A stretch of DNA of 64,000 nucleotides from Apiotrichum sp. Y4204. Taxonomy: Eukaryota; Basidiomycota; Tremellomycetes; Trichosporonales; Trichosporonaceae. Where the stretch lies: the NCBI GenBank assembly GCA_025531455.1, contig JAMYHL010000010.1, forward strand, positions 62,001 through 126,000, given 5' to 3'. This document shows positions 37,540 through 48,114 of this stretch, one piece after another (the stretch's first letter is position 1; the number at the start of each line of letters is the position of its first letter). The notes beneath the pieces are model-generated. The model had not been told where the DNA came from and did no database searches. It saw only the letters and a program-made list of their open reading frames with translations. The position numbers and the translations under genes are program-made.

Positions 37540-38089
37540 GAGCCGCTTGGGCTTCGCTGCTTGTGACTACCTTTGTATTATAACGCACCACCACAGCTAG
37601 ACTGTGTTACCTTGTTCCTTGTTCTCCCTCCGCCACTCGCTCTTCTCCAGGGTCTCTGCCCGGATTCCATACTATTCTGCTACTCGCGGCCCGTTAGAGG
37701 CTAGATACCCCTTCTTTCGTTAGTGTATGACCCCCATGGGTCAATGTATGCGTGACACATCCGACGTTCGGTTGCACAGTTGCGAGGTGTGTATCGCCGA
37801 GCGCGCTTGCGGGTCGCCATCCGAACCATTGAGCTGATCACCTGCGCCGGATATATTGGCTTCCGGATAGCCGGATGATCACCGCGCCAATCGTGATAGG
37901 CGGGCTCCATGGGATGGTGAAAGATAGATAGATGCAAACTGTAGAGCTCTCCATATCCCAGGCCCGTCGCTCTTCGCTCGATAGATCGCTATGGATGCAT
38001 ACCTTCCCAGGATGAACTAGGCTACAAAACAACTAATGGATGGGCGTCAAGTACTGTTGGAAGTCGGCGTGTGTGCCCTCGCTATCTGC
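37540..38089. other. Convergent 3' intergenic region
   Basis: Presumed 3' UTRs of the iron transporter and the methyltransferase. A short gata repeat lies near 37922-37934. Nothing else is recognised. Confidence 0.45.
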
Positions 38090-38983
38090 TCAATGCGGCG
38101 AGTACCCGGTGATAGCGTACGCGGGAAGGGCGAGGTTCATCTTGCCCCTTTTGACGTGGTCCACGACATCGAGCTGGCTCGCCGCGAGATCGAGCACCTG
38201 CTGCGGGAGATTCTGCTTCCGGGCCTCGGAGAGGGCATGGCGCGCGGCGTGCAGCTCCCACTCGCCGTCCTGCAGCCCGACGGTATCCACTCCCTTTGCC
38301 GCGACTTTACGCCCGCCAATACCCGCCCATCCCGCGTCGCCCACGAGGCGGAGCACCGCCTGCCTGCTCAGCGGCGTGCGCACGTTCCCCTCGCCCTTGA
38401 GCCCCGCAGCGACGAGCTGGCCCTGCACAATCACACTGAGGAGGTGGGGGAGGTGTGCGCGCGGCTCGCTCGGCTCGAGGTCCCATTCCGCAATACACAG
38501 CCTTCCGCCAGGTTTCACCCAGGGCTTTACGCGCGCGAGCGTGTGTGCAATCGCCTCGGCAGAGTCAAAGTACCATGTGCAGTGGGCGAGGACGACCGCA
38601 TCGAAAATCGCGTCTTTACCAGTCGGGAAATCGGCGGAATCGAGGTCAAAGCCGAGACGAAACTCGATGCGGTCGCCGAGCGGGCCGTTCTTGACGTGCG
38701 TCGTCGCCGTCCCGAGCGTAATTGGCGAACCGTACTCTGGCCCCGCGGGGTCTGTCGCCAGAACGTGGCCCTCGGGGCCCACAGCGTCCGCCAGCGCAGT
38801 CGTCATGTCTGCCTGTCCGCACCCGAGCTCGAGAATCCGCATGCCCGGTTCCAGCAGCCAGCGGTCGATCAGTCGCAGCCGATAGCCCGTCTGCACGAGC
38901 TGGATCGCAAACGCCTGCGGATGGTGCGTGTCGCTGTGCAGGTGCGCGATGCGCGTCGCGCGCTCTTGCCGTGTCTCGGCCAT
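38090..38983 (-). CDS. Class I SAM-dependent methyltransferase, substrate unknown
   Basis: This is an intronless frame of 297 aa, unusual here because almost every neighbour is split. Motif I is ILELGCGQADMT, followed by an acidic loop ending VLATDP. The post-motif VVLAHCTWYF, then GGRLCIAEWDLEP, fit motifs II and III of UbiE/Methyltransf_25-like enzymes. The N-terminal HLHSDTHHPQAF and a His/Trp-rich core suggest a small-molecule rather than protein substrate, but this is weak. It lies head-to-tail upstream of nothing related and directly downstream of SPF1. No targeting signal is seen. Confidence 0.85.
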   Translation of the reverse strand: MAETRQERATRIAHLHSDTHHPQAFAIQLVQTGYRLRLIDRWLLEPGMRILELGCGQADMTTALADAVGPEGHVLATDPAGPEYGSPITLGTATTHVKNGPLGDRIEFRLGFDLDSADFPTGKDAIFDAVVLAHCTWYFDSAEAIAHTLARVKPWVKPGGRLCIAEWDLEPSEPRAHLPHLLSVIVQGQLVAAGLKGEGNVRTPLSRQAVLRLVGDAGWAGIGGRKVAAKGVDTVGLQDGEWELHAARHALSEARKQNLPQQVLDLAASQLDVVDHVKRGKMNLALPAYAITGYSPH

Positions 38984-39360
38984 GGCTGGTGTGAGCTGGA
39001 TCGCGGGAGGGGCATACTCTTGTGATAGGGTTGGGTTGTGAGCGACGATGCAATGTCAAGAGGGTGGGCCAGCATTCCGTTTACACATCACACCATCGAA
39101 GCTTTGGAGCCCCCGACCGTAGCTCGTCACCACTTTTTTTGTCCCTTTCGTGACTCGGCTGTCGGTGTCTCAGGACTGTGTTCCGGCGTTCGGACCGAAG
39201 TAGCCGCTCACCACGAGATTGCCATGCATAAACAGCATCTGATCCTTCAGCTCAGTGCAAAAGATGCATCCGACTCAAAAAATAGTCTACGAGCCGCATG
39301 CAGTGCGTACAGGAGTGTCTACGGTCGCCTCCATCTCTCTACGTCGCTCCATCTCTACGT
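38984..39360. other. Intergenic region, methyltransferase promoter / SPF1 3' end
   Basis: A short tandem spacer on the minus strand. It holds the methyltransferase upstream region and the presumed SPF1 3' UTR. No further feature is seen. Confidence 0.5.
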
Positions 39361-42300
39361 CTACTGGTCCTTCTTCGTGACCTCGTCCAGCTCAGGCAGC
39401 ACGGCCGCTGCCTTTACCTTCTCCTCCTCCGCGCGGCGCTTCTCGCGGCGCTCGCGACCGCGCGTGACCATCTCGGCCGGCTCGAGGTCCGCAAACAGAT
39501 ACTTGCAGACGTTCTCAATGATAAAGCAGCCGCCAAAGTCGAGGACCATGGCGGCGGCAAGGCGGAAGCGGAAGCTCCACGCCATGTCGACAAGCTGCAG
39601 CCACGAGTTGAGCTCGGGGAGAATGTCGAGGGCGCCAGAGTACGCCACGGACGCGGCGCCGACGAGACCGAGGTACAGGGGGCGGTTCTCACGAATACCC
39701 TCACGGAAGGGGCGGCCCTGGAAGTTGAGGACAAAGGTCGACACCTGCTGCGAAAGACCCAGGAGGTAAATGGCGGTGTTGAGGAGGGTGGGCTCAAACT
39801 TCTTCTCGAGATCAATCTCGCCGCGGTCCTCGATCGACTTGGACAGGTCGGTGACGTACATCAGAGCCGCAATGTGGATCGCAAACTGGAGGAGCACCGA
39901 CAGGAGCACATAAAGGTTGAAAATGTTGCCGAGCGGGCGCTCGCGGGAGAGCTTCTCAACCGGCTTGGCGCGCGATATACACAGGAAGCACACCGACATG
40001 AGCATGCCGTTGATGGTGACCTGGTAGTCGCCAAACTTGATGCCGTCGAGGTACTGGACCGAGAGCGAATAGGCGGTAATGAGACAGTTGAGGGCGAGAA
40101 TCTTGTACATCTGGATGGTGGCGACAAGGGTGCAGCGGCCCTGGCGGACAATGTGCGAGATGGCGGCAACATTGGACAGCTTGGAGGTGAAGGGAGCAGC
40201 GCACGAAGCGTCGCCGAGCTTGATCTGAGGAACCTCCTGGCCGTCATCAAGGTCCGCGAGCTTGCCAGTGATGGTGTCGAGGTCAAACTTGGTCATCGGG
40301 TTCTGCTTGCGAGCCTCCTGGTGGTTCGTAGCGACCTCCTCCTGGGCCTTGACGAGCTCGGGGTACACCTCGCGGAGAGCAGCAGGAACAGGCGGAGGAG
40401 GCTGGTTGAAGCGGGCGGAAATCTTGCACTGCTGCTCGTACACCTTCTTGAGACGCTCGTTGCGCTGGTGCTCAGCGATGGCCTTAAGGTCGGCGTCCGT
40501 GCCGTCAAGAAGGGCGACACCGATGTGGGCCTGCTTGAGGGCACCAACATCGTTGGTACCGTCACCGGCCATAAGAGTAGTGTAGCCGAGCTCACGCAGA
40601 GTGCCAACAATGTACTCCTTCTGCGAGGGCGAGACACGAGCGTAGACCCAGGTGTGCGACACGAGGTCCTTCCACGAGGGGAGGAACTCGAACGCGCGAA
40701 CAGCAGCGCCAGTAATGCAAATGTCGTAGTCGCGGAGAATCTCGGGATCAATGGGCTTGGTCGTGTCGACAGGAATGATCTTGGTCTCCTCGACATTCCG
40801 CCAGACAAGGTCCTCGGAGGAGCCCTCCTTGAGGTCCAGGATCATGACGTCGCGGTCGACAATCTCGACATCGCGGGCAACGTGCACGGCCGTGAGGGGG
40901 TTGTCACCAGTGATCATGATGCAGCGGTGCGACGAGTCGGCGAGCATCTTGAGAGTCTCGATGGCGTCGGGCTTGAGAGGGCAGTGGAACACGAGGAATC
41001 CAGCAAACTCGAGCTTGGACTCGACGTCGGAACGGTGAATCTGGTTGATCTTGTCGGGCTGAACGTTCATAGACTTGATACCAAGGGCCAGCACGCGCGA
41101 TCCGCGGCGAGTGTAGTAGCGGTAGGTATCGTCATAGAACTCGGGAACGTGGGTGTACATTGTCTTCAGCGTCTCCGGCGCACCCTTGACGGCAGCAATC
41201 CATTTGCGGCCGCCGGCGTCGGTGACAGACGAGATGGTGGACATGCGCTTGAGGGCAGACGAGAACTGGAAGCGACGACGGATGTGGATCTGATACTTGT
41301 GAACCGCGTCCTTCGAGTTGGGCATAACGTTGTCGGCCCGCGAGAGCTTCCAGTCGAGGGCCTGAAGAGTGGTCTTCTCCATGGGGTCACCAACAATGGT
41401 GTCGTCGTCGAGGAGGACAAGCGCATGGGCAGCAGCGAGGGTGAGCGTCGTCTCCTTCGAAGTGTCGGTGATGTTGACGAGCTTCTTGGGGTCGACGCCA
41501 TCAACACCGCAGACACCTTCAACAACGAGGTCCTCGCCAGTAATGGTACCGGTCTTGTCGAAGCAGCACACGTCCACACGGCCGGCAAAGGGAATGCGGA
41601 ACGGCTCAGTGCAGAAAATGGCGAACTTCTGGAGGGCGACAAGCGAGGCGTTGACAGCAAGCGAGAGCTCCATAGGAAGCTCGGGAGGAACGACCGAGGT
41701 GATAATCAGAACACAGTCGAGAAGGAGCTTGCCCTTGGCCATGCCGCGCCTGTTGCCGTGAATCCAAACATAGGCCGAGGCAGCGATGGCGAAAATAAGG
41801 AGGAAGAGAATGAAGAGGAAGGACTCAAAGTTGTTGGCCGAGACACGCTCCGTAGAGAAGATCATGGTGCGGACGAGCTGTCCCTGGGTGGTGCCAAAGC
41901 CGGTGCGCAGAACAACAGCAAGGCAGCCGCCGTCGGGAGTCTTGATGCCCTCGGCACCCTCAGGCTGCTGCACCTGGAGAGCCTTGGTACCGGAGAAGAG
42001 AACCGAGTTGCGGTCGGCGCCGTTCATGTCAAGAGTGTCAGTCGGCTCACGGAGCTCGATGCTCTCCTTGAGAAGAGGAGTAGACTCTCCCGAGAGCATG
42101 GCCTCGTTGACAATACAGGTTCCGCGGAGGAGGAGAAGGTCGCAGGGAATGCCGGAGTCGGGCTTGGTGCGGAGAATGCTAACGACGTCTCCGGGGACAA
42201 GATCCGACGAGATGACCTCCGTCCACTTGCCGTCACGGAGAGCCTGGACAGGGTAGGGCGTAACGCTCATGGTGCGGAACTCGGTCAGAGTGCGCACACG

Positions 42301-43170
42301 CTGGAACACAACGGTGCACTCAAACACGACGAGCATGAAAGCTGTGAAGAGGGAGTAGTACCAGTACTCGTCGAGGCACCAAAGGGCGACGCAGAACATC
42401 TGGAAGACGAAGAACGGCGCGACGGCGTGCTCGGCAAAGAGCTCGGTGAACTTGGGGATCGGGATATGGCACTCGTTGGGGCCGTACATCGCCTTGAGCG
42501 AGTCAAGCGCAGGCAAGTTGAGCTTGGCAAGCGCGCTGCTCTTCGCGACCGGGTGGGTAAGAATACCCTTGGCGTGCTGGAACTCGGACAGGGGCGGCGA
42601 CGAGTCACACGGGTACGGAATGGGGGCGAAGGAGGGCTCCTCGGAGTTCTCGAGGTAGACATACGTGTCGCGCTGGTAGTTGAACGAGTACGTCGGCTTC
42701 TCCTCGCCGGGCGCGGTCTTCGCGTCGAGTGGCACCATCTCACCCTTGCCGCGACCCTTGGTCGGCACGACGCGCACGTAGCTCGCCGAGGCGAGCGAGT
42801 TTGCGCGGCGGTAGCAGATGTGTGCGCGAACGGCATTGCTCCAGCGCGTGATCAGGAAACTGAGTATGTGGCCGGCGAAGAGGAGGACGCAGTAGATGAA
42901 CGTCCACTCCTCGGACACGACCCAGTCATCGTAGCGGTGGTAGTAGGCGTAGTAGAATACGGGGTAGAGGGCTGATGCGTCAGCAAGCCGATGGGGAACT
43001 AACGCCTCATCACGACTCACAGAGGAAGGGAAGGCCGTAGATGCGAAGATGGATCGGGATGGGGTTCAGTAAGCTGATCCAATCGATCTCGGCGGACGTA
43101 ATGGGCGGCCGCGATGGACTGTAGTCAGTAACTGTGGTTTACAAGTGGGCGCCAGCACTCACTCGCTCAT
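39361..43170 (-). CDS. SPF1: P5A-type ATPase Spf1 (ER transmembrane helix dislocase)
   Basis: Three exons (43170-43163, 43118-43021, 42971-39361) give 1238 aa, near the yeast 1215. The first coding exon is 8 nt and supplies Met-Ser and most of an Asp codon. The second supplies IPIHLRIYGLPFL before the first helices. P-type landmarks are LSGEST (actuator), the P5A-specific PPELPMELS in M4, the phosphorylated Asp in DKTGTIT (near 505) and GDGTNDVGALKQAH. Several C-terminal helices follow, then a basic tail. Spf1 removes mis-inserted or mis-targeted transmembrane segments from the ER membrane. Its loss disturbs ER Mn2+ and sterol balance and protein topology. An antisense frame of 1225 codons spans the gene, but it comes from codon bias and has no protein character. 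Confidence 0.96.
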
Positions 43171-43650
43171 CGTGGGCAGATAGGGAGGCGGGGATGAGCC
43201 GGTCGCGCTACCTGTCAAGGATGTTGGTTCGGGTGGCCAACGGGTTTGGTGTTGTGGGTGATGAAGATGAAGTGCAAATGACAACCCAGAAATAAGTTTC
43301 GACCAATCTCTACTTTTTCCATTCCACAACCGACAGACCATGCAGGCCACCACCAGGGGTGAACGCCGTGGAACCCTCCACCCCCACATGGACCACCTCG
43401 ATCGCCGCCGGCCGGATGGATGAAACGACGGACATCCACCTGCTCTCCGCTTATCCCCAAAGCCACACTCCACGTCGAGGTTCGTCGCCTCACGAGATCA
43501 CAATGCGTCGACACGCAAGCGCACGATCAATCGCCACACCACCGACGACCAGAGACCAAACATACATCGCTTGGTGGCCAGGGTCCCTCGGGCTCGAGAC
43601 TTTTCCATTAGCAGTGTGGATGAGCATATGGACGTCTGTAGGCTATGCGG
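43171..43650. other. SPF1 upstream region
   Basis: The promoter side of SPF1. It includes the beginning of an uncertain plus-strand frame, listed separately. Confidence 0.4.
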
Positions 43651-43967
43651 CGGCTTGGTGGAAACCGTGGGAGCAATACATGATAGGAGATCTCTTTCGA
43701 TATTACTGTGAGCGGCCGGACCACCCGGACATAGGAGATGCAGGGTGGATCCAGGTGGTCCAGCCGCTCACAGTTATATCGAAAGATACGACCTATCATT
43801 GTCTTGCAATCACCGTTTACACCAAGCCGGCCCCGGTCAATCCCCCGCAGGAGCAGATCCTGCAAGAACTGATGAACCCTTCAGCACTGATGACGTGCGC
43901 AACAACGCAATTCCGCGAGGGATTCCTCTCGGGTCGCCACCCACGTTTTGGCGTTCATTTGCTGTAA
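43416..43967 (+). CDS. Uncertain hypothetical ORF spanning a large hairpin
   Basis: An ATG-initiated frame of 183 aa. It has a Trp-rich hydrophobic patch (AVWMSIWTSVGYAAAWW) but no recognised domain. The middle is an inverted repeat, so the opposite strand encodes a mirror peptide (LFRYYCERPDHP on one strand and IFRYNCERLDHL on the other). That makes the frame as likely to be a by-product of the repeat as a gene. No intron is needed and no promoter evidence is seen. Confidence 0.22.
   Translation: MDETTDIHLLSAYPQSHTPRRGSSPHEITMRRHASARSIATPPTTRDQTYIAWWPGSLGLETFPLAVWMSIWTSVGYAAAWWKPWEQYMIGDLFRYYCERPDHPDIGDAGWIQVVQPLTVISKDTTYHCLAITVYTKPAPVNPPQEQILQELMNPSALMTCATTQFREGFLSGRHPRFGVHLL
43651..43829. 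repeat. Large imperfect inverted repeat (hairpin)
   Basis: Two arms of about 80 bases (43651-43730 and 43749-43829) surround an 18-base spacer. The inner 50 bases pair with about seven mismatches: atgatagg, then tctttcgatat, actgtgagcgg and ggaccacc recur in inverted order. The outer part (cggcttggtg near 43651 against caccaagccg near 43820) is more diverged. The arms therefore decay outward from the centre. A transcript would fold into a long stem, as in a hairpin small-RNA precursor. A MITE or an inverted duplication is the alternative. Confidence 0.85.
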
Positions 43968-44508
43968 TCAGCCCTCTGGGCGGTTTGATCGTTTGCAGCT
44001 CACCTGATCCACTGACAGTAGTACTGACAAGGCATTTGGTGGATTTTTGCCATACTGGGTAGCGTACAATGCATTGCGCGCTGGAGTGACACTTGCAACG
44101 ACCCATCTTGCGGGAATCGTCACAGGTTAAGAACAGTCTCTCCCCATTCATCTGACACGAGTACATCCTTCACAGTACAATTCTACGGCACATATTGCGT
44201 CTGGTGTCCAAATCGGTCCGAGCAGAGAGCAGACCCGAATGCGTCAGATCGATATCTTACGGCGGAACGTGTGGGTGCCTACTGACGCCGTTTGAATGTC
44301 GCGAGGTCGTCCGACATCCACTGAGAACCCAGCTCGTCATCCGAGCTCAAGATTCACGTCTATCAATATCAGGCTGGCCGTCTCGGCATAAATCATGCTG
44401 AAGCTGCTCTTCCCCCTAGGTTCATCCATTACAGATGAACGCATCACCGGAAAATACAAAGTGGTACATGGGTCTCTTCCCAGCCGAAGAAGAACTACAA
44501 TAGCTTAT
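43968..44508. other. Intergenic region
   Basis: Nothing recognised between the inverted repeat and the 3' end of the small secreted protein gene. Confidence 0.45.
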
Positions 44509-44946
44509 TTATACAGGTGTGCAAGAGATCACAACACGGCACTGAGTGTTTCCTTCAGCCAACGGGCCGCCTCGGTCGAACGACCTACATTTATGTGTCG
44601 TCGTCTTTCCGCCGGTCGGCCCCTGAACATATCCAACACCGCCATTCTTCCAACCGCCATCGTTGTAGGTGAACTCGAGATTGCGGTGGTCTCCTGCGCG
44701 CTGGTCTCCGGGGACGCTGAACCGCAAACTGTCGACGACGGGGCTCACAAAGCTCTTGTGCTCGGGCCGTGACGGCGTCATCTTGAAGTGCGCATCGAAT
44801 GGCTCGTACCGGTCTGGATTGTTCAGGATGTAGGTGTCGGTGCAGTACAGGACGTTGTATATTGTCTTGTGGCCGCCCCCGCCATCCTGGGGAATTGGGC
44901 CCGCGGCCACAAGTGATGCGCTCATGGCGAAGAGGAGAGCCACCAT
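44509..44946 (-). CDS. Small secreted protein, 145 aa, function unknown
   Basis: I start at the internal ATG that gives MVALLFAMSASLVAAGPIPQ, a clean signal peptide with a likely cut after VAAG. The frame itself runs 41 codons further upstream. The mature part is about 125 aa, with a DGGGGHKT start, YNDGGWKNGGVGYVQG in the middle and four Cys (YCTD, KCRSF, QCRV, SCTPV) that could form two disulfides. There is no intron and no family I can name. It resembles the many short secreted proteins of fungi, and a surface or host-facing role would be a guess. Confidence 0.65.
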   Translation of the reverse strand: MVALLFAMSASLVAAGPIPQDGGGGHKTIYNVLYCTDTYILNNPDRYEPFDAHFKMTPSRPEHKSFVSPVVDSLRFSVPGDQRAGDHRNLEFTYNDGGWKNGGVGYVQGPTGGKTTTHKCRSFDRGGPLAEGNTQCRVVISCTPV

Positions 44947-46484
44947 TCTTCTTTTCCTCCTTCGGGCTCTTGAACTGCGTGACAGTGGGGCCACAGGCCC
45001 AGCTTGTGTTATAGTAACCGTGATAGCTGTGTTGTGGTGTTGTGGTAACTGCCCCTCCCGTCCCATCACACAGATCTCCGCTGTGTCTCAAGATGATAAT
45101 GCCTTACCGCGTACAAGCCACGTACAAGCCAACCAAGCATGCAGTAGTGGGTACAGTACCTGCAGTGCGATTCCGGCCGGCAGTGCACGGTGGTTCGGGC
45201 ACTAATATCTGCAATCCGGGAGGATGACAGGCGAGAGACCGAACTTGGAGCCGTGCTCGCTTCTGACAATCCAACTGTCAGGAAATACAGCGCCCCAGCC
45301 GGCCTCAACTGTAGTACTTCTGATCTTCTGGCTCCTCGCCATCCCTCGCATAATAGTCCACTCTGAGTAGCCTGCACAGGCTCATGGATAGCTTTTTGGC
45401 GCTTTTGGTACACCAGCTGCCATCGGTCTTCCCGGACATCTTCCCGACGATGAGGGCAGTGATAGGAGCTTGCGGATAACCGGGGCGAAGCGAGCGTTAT
45501 CACAGTGCCACACGCATCAAGATGCGCATTGGCCATGAAATCGAGTCCTACTCTATACTCTACCGTTCGTCCCGGAGCGAGGACTGGGCGGGCTGATCAA
45601 TGCCCATTTGCACGTATCCCTTCGCGAGATCACATATCTGACTCGCGGGACAACTTGTCGCAATCCCAGCCTTTCCCCGCTTGACCGCCACAACATACTG
45701 GTTGTCTCGTCGTTTATGGGAACGCGAAACGGCTCCAAGTCCGGCTTGTTGCTCGTGCTTGTATCTGCGTGGCCCGCCCACAAGCGTGTTCGATCAAGGC
45801 ACTTGGACCTTCGGACCTTGCTGAATTGCTGAACGCTGGCCCGCTGGACGCGTGCCAGGCGCGTCGCGTTCAGTTCCAGCCAACATCGAATGACGTATGC
45901 TGTGATACTGTGGGGGCCGTGAGCTCTGTTGGCTGGCGATTTTGTGGCTGGCAGACGCTAATTTGTTGGCAATGCCTGGACAGGCTCCATGATTTAGAAT
46001 AGTTTGCCTCCGCTAATGCCCTATACGCCTCAGCCTTGCTGTGTGCAGCGGTGTTCAGCTGAAACGGTGGGAGGAGCTAATAAGTTTTCGCGTGCCACGT
46101 TTGTATTGGTCTTGTCATTGGGAGTTACTATCAACTTTCTTCTGAAAGCTAATGACGTGATTAGCAGGCCGTAGTATCTATGATCCCCCTAGCCCCTCAT
46201 TTTCCTCTGTCCCTGAGCCATGAGCCAGCTACCATCCTCCCCTCCACATCTCTCACCCTCCAGCACACCACTCGCGTCCCTTCGGCCTCGACATCATCGG
46301 CATCTTTCCATCCTTTCACGTCCATCCCCTAGCTCCACTCTCCATCCATCTCATCTCGGACACTCGACCGCATCGCTCCATCGCTTCACTCGACTCGAGG
46401 ACGAAAACACTCCCGCAGCCAAAGGGATAGACTACTCGCCACAGTTTACCTCCCGTCCCCCTCCACCACACGCTCCCGCCCGCG
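44947..46484. other. Divergent intergenic region, secreted protein / ERD2
   Basis: About 1.5 kb without a supported gene. The final 270 bases are C/T-rich, and a 96-codon frame there lies in the ERD2 5' leader. It is Ser/Pro/His-rich and not credible as a gene. Confidence 0.45.
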
Positions 46485-47766
46485 ATGAACATTTTCCGTT
46501 TCCTCGGTAAGTCGTAACTCCAGACATCGGGTCGAGACAAGTTCCGAAACCGCGCGGCGATGGCGACGATGGGCGCGGATGGGGGATGGAACTCGCGTTG
46601 CGGAGTCGCTGGCGCGAGGAGCTAAAACGCGGCGATACGTGGCAGCGAGAAGGCTGGCAAAGGCGGGCATCGGCCGGCGAACAGCGGACGCGTTGTTGCG
46701 AGTGCGAGCGGGTCAGCGCACTTCGAAGCGCTGCTTAACTGAGAGTCTGGGAACGCACGACTGGACATTTCGCAGAATGTGCTCTGGACTGAAGCGCCGT
46801 GGATCGCTACATTAGTGCGATCATGGATTCAGAGCAGTATGCTTTGCGCGAGGGATCCATTGTTGTGGCCTATCCTACGCGTTCTGGCTGCAATGTCGCG
46901 CCTGGCCACAGGTTTACTTGGCTGCTGTTTGGTGTGTGCTTCCTGCACACTGTCTCGGTTTCAGCGCGATCGAAACGGACATGATAATTTCCCAATTCCC
47001 CATTGTTTGCTCGTTACTAACCCCACAGCCGACCTGTCGCATCTCGCGTCCATCTTCATCTTGTTGCACAAGATGACGAAGACGCGGTCGTGCCGCGGCA
47101 TCTCGTTCAAGTCGCAGGCGCTGTACCTGACCGTGTTCGTGACACGATACTTGGACCTTTTCACATCCTTTGTGAGCATCTACAACACGACGATGAAGCT
47201 CTTCTTCATCGGCTCGACAGCGTACGCGCTCTACCTCATGAAGTTCAAGTTCCGCCCCACCCAGGACCCCTCCCTCGACACCTTTAACGTATGGTACATT
47301 GTCGGCCCCTCAGTTGTCCTCGGCCTCATCTTCAACTACGCGTTTACCTTTATGGAGATCACCTGGAGCTTCTCCATCTGGCTCGAGAGCGTCGCCATCC
47401 TCCCCCAGCTCTTCATGCTCCAGCGCACCGGCGAGGCCGAGACAATTACGACCCACTACATTGCCGCGCTTGGTCTCTACCGTGGTCTCTACATCCCCAA
47501 CTGGATCTACCGGTGAGAAATACAATTTGTTACCAGCGTCTTCTGGTCGCTTACACCCAGCTACTTCACCGAGGGCGCGTTCGACCCCATCGCCGTCACC
47601 GCCGGTATCATCCAGACTGCCATCTACGCCGACTTTGGTTACATCGTGAGTTGCCCCGGAGGACATGGCGTCGCCCGCCTTCAGACGACATCCATGAGCC
47701 ATGCTAACTTGTCCCCAGTACGTCACCAAGGTTCTCCGCGGACAGAAGTTCGAGCTCCCGGCCTAA
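46485..47766 (+). CDS. ERD2: K/HDEL receptor Erd2
   Basis: Four exons (46485-46506, 47029-47512, 47561-47645, 47719-47766) encode 212 aa, the normal Erd2 size. The protein begins MNIFRFLADLSHLASIF; the first 22 nt lie before a 522-nt intron, by far the longest in this window. Seven helices follow, with the family signatures HKMTKTRSCRGISFKSQ, YLDLF and LPQLFMLQRTGEAE. The tail RGQKFELPA keeps the Lys-containing C-terminal retrieval context. Erd2 binds HDEL/KDEL ligands in the acidic cis-Golgi and returns them to the ER in COPI vesicles. The exon 1 assignment rests on the highly conserved MNIFR start and a perfect donor. Confidence 0.95.
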
Positions 47767-48114
47767 ACCGCCGCCGCACTCCTACCGTCGGAAGAAAAGC
47801 GCGCGCGCGGCGCAGAGCACAAGGGCCCAGCGCGCACTGCGCACTTCGCTCGCTCCTTTCCGGAGTATGTGCCGCGTGGACCCCACCCCATCCCATACCC
47901 TCTGCGCCTGTCGGGCGCGACCATAGAATAAATGACAGATGCATGATCGACATGTATGGCATGGAAAATGCAGTGATGAAGTGGAAGAAGTTATAATGCA
48001 ACAACGGCGCGGGCCGTAAGGGCTACAAAATACAGAAGATGGCGTCAGGTGTCGGCAGGGCAAGACATGATTGTTCGGGCAGGGTGCACTTGCAAGGAGA
48101 GGGATACTGCCCTG
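47767..48114. terminator. Convergent 3' region with AATAAA signal
   Basis: This lies between ERD2 and the GATA factor. AATAAA occurs at 47927-47932, about 160 bases after the ERD2 stop, a plausible polyadenylation signal. Confidence 0.4.

Noticed and set aside
39298..42975. A 1225-codon open frame on the plus strand
   Set aside because: It is the exact antisense of SPF1. GC-rich codon bias leaves the opposite frame open, and its sequence is Leu/Val/Glu/Arg-rich without domains.
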